This document shows, in pieces, positions 1 to 4,197 of a DNA stretch of 5,442 nucleotides (within the stretch, counting starts at the first letter, position 1; every line of letters begins with the position of its first letter). Location of the stretch: assembly GCA_011065225.1 (NCBI GenBank), contig JAAKFC010000112.1, forward strand, positions 1 to 5,442, read 5' to 3'. The notes below the pieces were generated by a model. That model saw only the letters and a program-made list of their open reading frames with translations, searched no databases and had not been told where the DNA came from. A program made the translations under genes and the position numbers. Source of the DNA: Chlamydiota bacterium (GTDB taxonomy: Bacteria > Chlamydiota > Chlamydiia > Chlamydiales > Rhabdochlamydiaceae).

Positions 1-212
1 ACGAAGTCATCCCATCTAAGCAACACTTCCCAGTTGGAAAAGGATCTGGAAAAACGAATCACATTGAAAGATTTAACTGCACGATTAGACAGCGATGCGC
101 AGGGCTAGTTCGAAAGACTCTGTCATTTTCAAAAAAACTTCAAAATCACATCGGAATCATACAGCTATTCATCTGTGACTATAATTTAAACAGACGAGCA
201 CTACATGTTTAG
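1..212 (+). CDS. IS1-family transposase, C-terminal part (5' truncated by window edge)
   Basis: The reading frame starts at base 3 and is open to a TAG at 210-212, giving the last 69 residues. It reads as the C-terminal end of an IS1-type DDE transposase. Visible are GKGSGKTNHIERFN (residues 12-25 of the fragment), then an RQR (29-31), the strongly conserved RKTLSFSK block (37-44), an NHIG (48-51), and a closing FI..YN (56-61). Glu22 is probably the third acidic catalytic residue of the DDE triad, and Arg29 sits seven residues after it, as is usual for this family. The two catalytic Asp residues would lie to the left, outside the window. No frameshift or stop interrupts the visible part, but whether the element is intact cannot be judged. 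It faces the porin operon tail to tail. The other forward frame, which ends at 108, is a shadow. Confidence 0.82.
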   Translation, partial: EVIPSKQHFPVGKGSGKTNHIERFNCTIRQRCAGLVRKTLSFSKKLQNHIGIIQLFICDYNLNRRALHV

Positions 213-219
213 GACTACC
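1..219 (+). mobile_element. Right end of an IS1-family insertion sequence (partial)
   Basis: The transposase stop is at 210-212, and in IS1-type elements the right inverted repeat lies at or just after the stop codon. The bases GGACTACCC at 211-219 are a plausible outer end, but this cannot be confirmed without the left end. The boundary at 219 is therefore a guess. Between 220 and the porin stop at 289 there is only non-coding sequence with one hairpin. Confidence 0.45.
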
Positions 220-256
220 CATGTTAGCATTTCATTTCAATCAATTTATACGCATT

Positions 257-277
257 CCAATTCAAGAATTGGTTTTT
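257..277 (+). terminator. Possible rho-independent terminator, rightward
   Basis: A perfect 7-bp stem (CCAATTC / GAATTGG, 257-263 with 266-272) is followed by TTTTT at 273-277. The loop is only AA, so in practice it is a 6-bp stem with a 4-base loop. The stem is short and AT-rich, so the terminator would be weak. It lies 45 bases past the transposase stop. On the opposite strand the same hairpin follows the stop of the second porin gene but has no U-tract, so it could at most act there as a 3'-end stabilising structure. Confidence 0.38.
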
Positions 278-286
278 GGAAGCCTT

Positions 287-1336
287 CTAAAAATCAAAGC
301 CGCCGCCAAAAGAAATTCCCATGAGCGCCAGGCTTGTATTTTCCTGCAGGAAAATGCCGCTGGAAAGGGAATTTAAATAGTGCATGAAGTGATTGAGATC
401 ATTCCACAAGTTGAATTCCCATTGCACATGAATCCCCAAGCGAAAACGTTCACAACAAAAACAACGGTTCCAATTGATTCCTGCGATCCCTTGAAAGGCT
501 GCGATGCCCATATGAGAATCATCGACCGAATCGGCGATGACCGTATTGCCAGAAGGGGTGGTTTCTGTTTCGAGAAAATTTGACTTGAACTGCCCATAAA
601 GAAGAGAAATATTGATTTTCCCATACAGGCCAAAACCGGTTCCATTGGTGAAGTGCAGATCAAAACCAGTGCGAAGGCCCCCTCCCGAAAAGTCGCAGGA
701 GAGATTGGTGAGAGCTCCAAAAGGATTTCCACTTTGTGGTTGAAAATCAAAGACAAAATCCAGCGATTGATCGATCCATGCGCCTCGAATGCCAAAATGC
801 GGGCGAAAAATAAGACATTTCCCAATCCAAAAAGCTCTTCCAAATTCGAGATCGAAGACATCATATTTGAAATCCCAATCTCCTTCTGCTGCAAATAGTC
901 GCACTGCACTCTGTGCATCCGGATGTCCCCACAAATTGAGCCCTGGCAAATCGATGATATCGACCTCTTCACCGCCATCGGTCCGAAAAGAGGTCCAATA
1001 GACGAAAAAATCCCAGTAATCACAAGGAGAAGTAAACCCCGCGCCGACGCGCCAGCCAAAATCCCAAGAGGGCTCGATGCGAACCATTTCTCCGCGAAAG
1101 TTCCAACGGTCAAGTGCTGGGGGGATTTGATTCGTGGGGCTCAAACCCACATTCGATGTAGTGACAACGAGATGGTGCTCGCGAGTCGTCCAATAAAGTC
1201 CTTCTGCAATAAGAGAAACACCCCATCCGTCACAAAGACAAAGCTGTCCAGGTGTATAAGATTCACAAAGAGCAGGCTCCTCTGCCATTGCAATTGCGGG
1301 CAAAGCAGCAGCAAGGAGAAAGGCTTTAGAAATCAA
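287..1336 (-). CDS. MOMP-like / Lpg1974-type outer-membrane beta-barrel protein (second gene of porin pair)
   Basis: This is a paralogue of the gene just upstream and is probably a pore-forming outer-membrane barrel. With the TTG start at 1336 it has 349 residues. A short signal peptide (MISKAFLL... to AMA, residues 1-18) would be cut before EEP. The first barrel strand contains AEGLYW. Blocks shared with the paralogue are LNLWGH (133-138), FDLEFGR (161-167), RP.FGIRGA (178-186), SLLYG.F, VIAD..D..HMG, WNR..CC...R (289-299), and the C-terminal GISFG..FDF. The final Phe is the usual signal for barrel assembly. Mature cysteines are C24, C33, C35, C105, C174, C214, C292, C294 and C295, which fits disulfide cross-linking in a chlamydial envelope. 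The start was chosen because GGAG lies six bases upstream, the overlap with the previous gene is then only 11 bases, and the signal peptide becomes compact. Alternative starts are TTG at 1348 (AGGGG seven bases before), ATG at 1378 and TTG at 1405. The family assignment is from memory of motifs, and the transported substrate is unknown. Confidence 0.82.
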   Translation of the reverse strand: MISKAFLLAAALPAIAMAEEPALCESYTPGQLCLCDGWGVSLIAEGLYWTTREHHLVVTTSNVGLSPTNQIPPALDRWNFRGEMVRIEPSWDFGWRVGAGFTSPCDYWDFFVYWTSFRTDGGEEVDIIDLPGLNLWGHPDAQSAVRLFAAEGDWDFKYDVFDLEFGRAFWIGKCLIFRPHFGIRGAWIDQSLDFVFDFQPQSGNPFGALTNLSCDFSGGGLRTGFDLHFTNGTGFGLYGKINISLLYGQFKSNFLETETTPSGNTVIADSVDDSHMGIAAFQGIAGINWNRCFCCERFRLGIHVQWEFNLWNDLNHFMHYLNSLSSGIFLQENTSLALMGISFGGGFDF

Positions 1337-2423
1337 ACCGTGCTCCAAAACTGATCCCCTGTAGTGAGAGATTGCCATGTTCTTGCAATAAAATCCCTTC
1401 TTCAAGGCGACTTTGGAAATGATTCATTTGGTTCAATTGGAACCAGAGATTTTGTTCCCAGGCGATATGCAGCCCGAAGCGGTATTGATCACAGCAATAG
1501 GACCGATTCCATTGCAGGCCTAAACTTAGTTGTATGCTCGAAACTCCCATATGGAATTCATCATCGGTATCGGCAATCACTAGATTACTCACTGCAGTCA
1601 TATTGGACCCATCTTCAGGGGTGCCAGAGGTAGTTTCGCGAAAATCAGCGTGGAATTTTCCATAGAGAAGTGAATAGCTTGCGATGCCAAAAAGGCTCAT
1701 ATCCCAGCAAAAATCAAAGCGTCCATCCAAGCCAAAGCGAAAACCCCCTCCGGAAAAATCAGAAATGGCTTTGAGATCCGTTGATAGAGTTTCCCCTGGA
1801 TTTGGGTTGAGAAGAAGAGCCTGATTAAAAACATCAAGTTTTTGATCGATAAAGGCGCCGCGGATTCCAAAATAGGGCCTCAAACAAAAACAGCGCCCCG
1901 CCCCAAAGCCGCGCCCAAACTCCAAGTCAAACGTATTATAGTGCAATTCAAAGTCGGCCTTGATCAGATTGGAGGTGCTCGAAGAAGAGACATCTGTATG
2001 ACCCCACAAATTGAGAAGGCTCCCTTCTTTTTGATCACTTTTATCTGTCTTGTAATAAGTCCAAGTGGCCTTAGCTTCCCATTCGTCATAGCAAAAATTG
2101 TAGCCAAGCCCCAAGCGGAAGCCCCAATCCCAATTGGGATCAATCCGCTCCAATTTCCCTTTAAAATTGAAAGAAGTGGGTGGCACATCGGCTGTTTGTG
2201 GTCCTGGGCCAGCCGCGCCATTTTGGGCATAGATGAGACCATTTTCTTTGGCGATCCACCAAAGACCTTCTGCTGTGACAAAGAAATTCCAGCTACAGCA
2301 CGTATCAAAACGGCAAGAAGGATAGGTAAGTTCATAGCACTGCATATCACAGGTTTCTGATTCTTGAGCAGTGAGAAAACACATTCCCCCAATAAGGGGA
2401 AGTGAGAGGGTACCTGCTTTCAT
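1326..2423 (-). CDS. MOMP-like / Lpg1974-type outer-membrane beta-barrel protein (first gene of porin pair)
   Basis: This 365-residue protein is probably an outer-membrane porin of the type expanded in chlamydia-related bacteria (Legionella_OMP/Lpg1974 superfamily; recognised by motif pattern, not by search). The signal peptide is about residues 1-19 (MKAGTLSLPLIGG... to LTA). A cysteine cluster follows (C25, C29, C37, C42, C43) before the first strand, FFVTAEGLWW (47-56). Alternating aromatic segments continue to the C-terminal GISFGARFDF, ending in Phe365, the barrel-assembly signal. Key blocks are LNLWGH (137-142), FDLEFGR (165-171), RPYFGIRGAFIDQ (182-194), and WNR..CC...R (305-315). Other cysteines are C111, C178, C180, C239, C310 and C311. 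The ATG at 2423 has GAGG six bases upstream and a good promoter at 2487-2459. The gene is first in a two-gene operon and overlaps the next gene by 11 bases. It clearly arose by duplication of a common ancestor with its neighbour. A lipoprotein is unlikely because the residues before Cys15 (GGM) do not form a lipobox. Confidence 0.85.
   Translation of the reverse strand: MKAGTLSLPLIGGMCFLTAQESETCDMQCYELTYPSCRFDTCCSWNFFVTAEGLWWIAKENGLIYAQNGAAGPGPQTADVPPTSFNFKGKLERIDPNWDWGFRLGLGYNFCYDEWEAKATWTYYKTDKSDQKEGSLLNLWGHTDVSSSSTSNLIKADFELHYNTFDLEFGRGFGAGRCFCLRPYFGIRGAFIDQKLDVFNQALLLNPNPGETLSTDLKAISDFSGGGFRFGLDGRFDFCWDMSLFGIASYSLLYGKFHADFRETTSGTPEDGSNMTAVSNLVIADTDDEFHMGVSSIQLSLGLQWNRSYCCDQYRFGLHIAWEQNLWFQLNQMNHFQSRLEEGILLQEHGNLSLQGISFGARFDF
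1343..1346 (-). promoter_or_regulatory. Ribosome binding site deciding the TTG start of the second porin gene
   Basis: GGAG on the minus strand lies six bases before TTG (1336-1334). It is embedded in the codons for the final FGARFDF of the upstream porin, whose TAA stop is at 1328-1326. Ribosomes finishing the first gene would therefore stop within a few bases of the start of the second, which favours translational coupling. A second candidate, AGGGG, precedes a TTG at 1348. Confidence 0.4.
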
Positions 2424-2429
2424 ATGGAA

Positions 2430-2433
2430 CCTC
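2430..2433 (-). promoter_or_regulatory. Ribosome binding site of the first porin gene
   Basis: GAGG on the minus strand lies six bases before the ATG at 2423. It supports this start rather than any internal Met such as residue 14. Confidence 0.6.
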
Positions 2434-2458
2434 GTAAGCAGAAAGCTTTTTTGGTCCG

Positions 2459-2487
2459 ATCATATGAAAAGATATCTTTAAAAGCAA
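2459..2487 (-). promoter_or_regulatory. Sigma70-type promoter of the porin operon
   Basis: On the minus strand TTGCTT (2487-2482) and TATGAT (2464-2459) are separated by exactly 17 bases, close to consensus for the housekeeping sigma factor (sigma66 in chlamydiae). Transcription would begin near 2452, giving a leader of about 28 bases before the ATG. The spacer contains a perfect 12-base palindrome, AAAGATATCTTT (2479-2468), which could be an operator but is short enough to arise by chance. The -35 box begins two bases beyond the 3' end of tRNA-His. No terminator separates that tRNA from the porin genes, so readthrough from the tRNA transcript is also possible. Confidence 0.6.
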
Positions 2488-2489
2488 AG

Positions 2490-2564
2490 GGCGATCGACG
2501 GGTCTTGAACCCGCGACCTTCGGAATCACAATCCGACGCTCTAACCAACTGAGCTACGACCGCC
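2490..2564 (-). tRNA. tRNA-His (anticodon GTG)
   Basis: The minus strand folds into a full cloverleaf of 75 bases. The acceptor stem is GCGGTCG / CGATCGC with one G-T pair. The D stem is GCTC / GAGC, and the anticodon stem is TCGGA / TCCGA with loop TTGTGAT. The T arm is GCGGG-TTCAAGA-CCCGT. The anticodon GTG is at 2529-2527. An encoded extra 5' G (2564) faces discriminator C73 (2490), the G-1:C73 pair that marks histidine tRNAs in bacteria and is read by histidyl-tRNA synthetase. CCA is not encoded (C73 is followed by CTTT), so a CCA-adding enzyme is needed. Confidence 0.96.
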
Positions 2565-2578
2565 ATAAGAAGGACCCT

Positions 2579-2584
2579 ATAATA
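2579..2584 (-). promoter_or_regulatory. Possible -10 box of the tRNA-His gene
   Basis: TATTAT on the minus strand (2584-2579) ends 14 bases before the tRNA 5' end and is followed by a G-rich AGGGTCC, a discriminator composition often found at stable-RNA promoters. No good -35 hexamer is visible 16-18 bases upstream, where the sequence is A-rich. The assignment is weak. Confidence 0.3.
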
Positions 2585-2610
2585 CTATCTTTCCCATGCC
2601 TTTTTATCCA

Positions 2611-2642
2611 GGTAAAAGAAAACCTGGCCCTTTAGGGCCGGG
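2611..2642 (-). terminator. Rho-independent terminator downstream of comEC
   Basis: On the minus strand an 8-bp GC-rich stem (CCCGGCCC / GGGCCAGG, 2642-2635 with 2630-2623, one G-T wobble) with loop TAAA is followed by TTTTCTTTT (2622-2614). It lies about 45 bases past the comEC stop and insulates comEC from tRNA-His and the porin operon. The bases CCTGG of its second arm can alternatively pair with a CCAGG at 2608-2612. In the minus-strand transcript this alternative would form only after the terminator has emerged, so it is unlikely to act as an antiterminator. Confidence 0.78.
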
Positions 2643-2656
2643 TAGTTTAAATCCAT

Positions 2657-2687
2657 ATTTGGGAGGGGTACGAAGCCCCTTCCAAAT
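2657..2687. repeat. Inverted repeat / hairpin between comEC stop and its terminator
   Basis: ATTTGGGAGGGG (2657-2668) and CCCCTTCCAAAT (2676-2687) pair over 12 positions around a 7-base loop. One position is a G-U wobble in a plus-strand RNA and an A-C mismatch in a minus-strand RNA. The hairpin begins at the last base of the comEC stop codon. No U-tract follows on either strand, so it is not a terminator by itself. Confidence 0.6.
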
Positions 2688-4078
2688 CATTCCCCGTCCT
2701 TCAGGACGGGGTTCACCAATCCGAAAAGCCCTATAAGGGTGACAGTGGAGATCAAAAGCCAATAGGGCATGTTTCCAACAAAAATTTGATAGTGCAAGAG
2801 TTCAGGAGGATTGGCGATCATCTGGAGCAAAAAAGCGGTAAATTTTGCATTCAGAGCGCCAAGAGGTGGCAAAAGCACACCCAGAGGAATAAGCAACATC
2901 GAAATCCCCAAAAAAGGAGGAATGACCAAATTATAGGCCAAACTCAGCATTGGAAAAGAGTGAAATACATACAAAACAACTGGAAGCGTCACTAAATGAA
3001 CTGATAAGTTCAAAGCTGCTCCTTTTCGAATAGCCGAGGTGAGCAAATATCCGTGCTGATCTATTCGTCCCATCTTTTTCACTTCGGAAAAAAAGCGCAC
3101 CCGCAAAAGTTTTTCTAGCATCTGATGCATCGGGCGATAAAACACTAAGATCCCCAGCGTTGCCAAAAAACTTAAGCAGAATCCTATTTGCATTGCTACT
3201 TGAGGATCCAGTGCCAACTCGATCAAAAGGGCAGCACCTAGCAAATTGCACACATCGATTCTTCTGTGCAAAAGCCTGCCCAACACAAATAGAACGATCA
3301 TTAAAAAGGCTCTCAGTACTGAAGGCGAAAAACCCAAAAATAGATAATAGCTCCCGAGGCATCCGAGCAGAATCCCATATGCCCATCTCTGGGGCAAGAA
3401 CAAATTGAATAGCCCGCCAAGCATCGCAGCGATAAGAGCAAAGTGAAAACCTGAGATGGCCAAAATATGTCCTAGGCCTATTTTGCGAAATTCCATAGCA
3501 AGGAGACGATCATCGATATCGCCTGTTGCAATTGAGGCAAAAAAATGGCCCGTACGCTTGTCCGTGATCTTTTTGTGAAAATAGCCTCGTATCCGTTCTT
3601 TATTTTGGAAACGCCACCTGGCAAGTGAAAAGGGGGCCTGCACTTCTTGCCATGTAGCCCCTTTTTTGAGTTTTAGTATCCCACAGATAAATTTCCCCTC
3701 CAAGATCCAACGCGTTCCAGTTTTTGGAATCTTCTTTTGCAAAATCATGCATGGGACATTATGAAAATACTTCTTATTGCTTTCAAAGCATAAGAGTTTT
3801 CCTTTCAGCGCAAACGAGCGCTGAAAAGGGGAGGCAATAGGCTGGATTCGCTCTAGTTGGAACACACCGCGCCCCTCCATCTCTTGCAAATCTACAGATG
3901 GACAGCGCACGAGTGTATAGGCTACCCCGACTGCCAAAAACACCAGACCCTGTATTTTTCGTTTGGTCAAAAGCAAAAGGGCCAAAGCTGGCACTACATA
4001 CACCCAATGAGGATGAAGCACAAAACCACATCCAATGAGAAAAAATAGTGCCCAGAACAGCACAGGAGATCTTTGCAT
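2687..4078 (-). CDS. comEC: ComEC/Rec2-family competence membrane protein, channel domain only
   Basis: ComEC forms the inner-membrane channel through which single-stranded DNA enters during natural transformation. With the ATG at 4078 the protein has 463 residues. Two or three hydrophobic segments lie at about 6-58 and are followed by a soluble stretch (about 65-165), probably the OB-like DUF4131 domain. The Competence-domain core comes next. It includes the signature GHILAISGFHFALI (203-216), SPSVLRAFLM (251-260), QIGFCLSFLATLGI (297-310), and NLVIPPFLGISMLLIPLGV (383-401), all in hydrophobic helices. The C-terminus ends shortly after the last helix. The metallo-beta-lactamase-like domain of many longer ComEC proteins is absent, and no separate gene for it is in the window. 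An upstream in-frame TTG at 4204 would add 42 residues and run into the divergent epimerase gene, so it was rejected. No strong Shine-Dalgarno sequence precedes the chosen ATG. The gene is monocistronic, with a terminator at 2642-2611. Whether the host is transformable cannot be told from this. Confidence 0.88.
   Translation of the reverse strand: MQRSPVLFWALFFLIGCGFVLHPHWVYVVPALALLLLTKRKIQGLVFLAVGVAYTLVRCPSVDLQEMEGRGVFQLERIQPIASPFQRSFALKGKLLCFESNKKYFHNVPCMILQKKIPKTGTRWILEGKFICGILKLKKGATWQEVQAPFSLARWRFQNKERIRGYFHKKITDKRTGHFFASIATGDIDDRLLAMEFRKIGLGHILAISGFHFALIAAMLGGLFNLFLPQRWAYGILLGCLGSYYLFLGFSPSVLRAFLMIVLFVLGRLLHRRIDVCNLLGAALLIELALDPQVAMQIGFCLSFLATLGILVFYRPMHQMLEKLLRVRFFSEVKKMGRIDQHGYLLTSAIRKGAALNLSVHLVTLPVVLYVFHSFPMLSLAYNLVIPPFLGISMLLIPLGVLLPPLGALNAKFTAFLLQMIANPPELLHYQIFVGNMPYWLLISTVTLIGLFGLVNPVLKDGE
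2692..2711. repeat. Perfect GC-rich hairpin formed by the last codons of comEC
   Basis: CCCCGTCC (2692-2699) and GGACGGGG (2704-2711) form a perfect 8-bp stem with loop TTCA (9 bp if the closing T-A is counted). The repeat lies within the codons for the C-terminal NPVLKDGE of ComEC. It is the first of three consecutive hairpins in about 90 bases, and the last of them has a U-tract. Confidence 0.6.
3803..3826. repeat. Intragenic perfect hairpin in comEC
   Basis: TTTCAGCGC (3803-3811) and GCGCTGAAA (3818-3826) form a perfect 9-bp stem with a 6-base loop. Further C-G pairing is possible beyond a one-base bulge. It lies in codons for residues around 85-92 of ComEC, between the N-terminal helices and the competence core. 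No U-tract follows in either direction. Confidence 0.45.
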
Positions 4079-4124
4079 TTGAAAAAGTTTAGTGCATTTA
4101 TCCAGAAAAAGAAAACCCGGCGTG

Positions 4125-4134
4125 CAAAGCTTTG
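4125..4134. promoter_or_regulatory. Small palindrome in the comEC / epimerase divergent region
   Basis: CAAAGCTTTG is a perfect 10-base palindrome in the 119-bp region between the divergent comEC and epimerase starts. Palindromes of this length are expected by chance in a window of this size, so it is only a candidate operator. On the minus strand a TTGACC (4147-4142) lies just upstream of it, but no matching -10 box is found 16-18 bases further on. Confidence 0.15.
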
Positions 4135-4160
4135 GGAAAAAGGTCAATTTTTGAATCCAC

Positions 4161-4194
4161 TTGTGTATACGAAAGAATTTCTTTATATAAAGAA
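4161..4194 (+). promoter_or_regulatory. Candidate promoter and 16-bp palindrome before the epimerase gene
   Basis: TTGTGT (4161-4166) and TATATA (4184-4189) are 17 bases apart. The -10-like box sits in the middle of the perfect palindrome TTCTTTATATAAAGAA (4179-4194), which ends three bases before the ATG at 4198. If this is the promoter, transcription would start at or next to the start codon and the mRNA would be almost leaderless. This would fit the lack of a clear Shine-Dalgarno sequence (only AAAG is present). A protein bound to the palindrome would block the promoter. Alternatively, the promoter lies further upstream and the palindrome is an operator or RNA hairpin. Confidence 0.35.
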
Positions 4195-4197
4195 TGT

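Noticed and set aside
1..108. Forward reading frame from base 1 giving a charged, coiled-coil-like 35-residue tail
   Set aside because: The frame starting at base 3 over the same bases gives an unmistakable IS1 transposase C-terminus that continues to 212, so the base-1 frame is a shadow.
180..277. TATAAT at 180-185 followed by a hairpin with T-tract, suggesting a small RNA of about 85 bases
   Set aside because: The TATAAT lies in transposase codons for Asp-Tyr-Asn-Leu and has no matching -35 box. The pairing with the downstream hairpin is probably coincidental.
221..376. Plus-strand ORF of 51 codons antisense to the porin 3' end
   Set aside because: There is no ribosome binding site or recognisable protein, and it overlaps conserved porin coding sequence on the other strand.
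923..1354. 143-residue plus-strand ORF antisense to the second porin gene
   Set aside because: Its composition is that of a reverse-complement shadow, with no motif and no start signal. The minus-strand frame has clear family conservation.
1842..2360. 172-residue plus-strand ORF antisense to the first porin gene
   Set aside because: It is a shadow frame: the opposite strand encodes the porin blocks shared with its paralogue across the same bases.
4132..4197. N-terminal extension of the epimerase from a TTG at 4132
   Set aside because: The Rossmann glycine motif should lie within the first 15 or so residues, which the ATG at 4198 provides. The extension also covers the palindromic promoter-like region.
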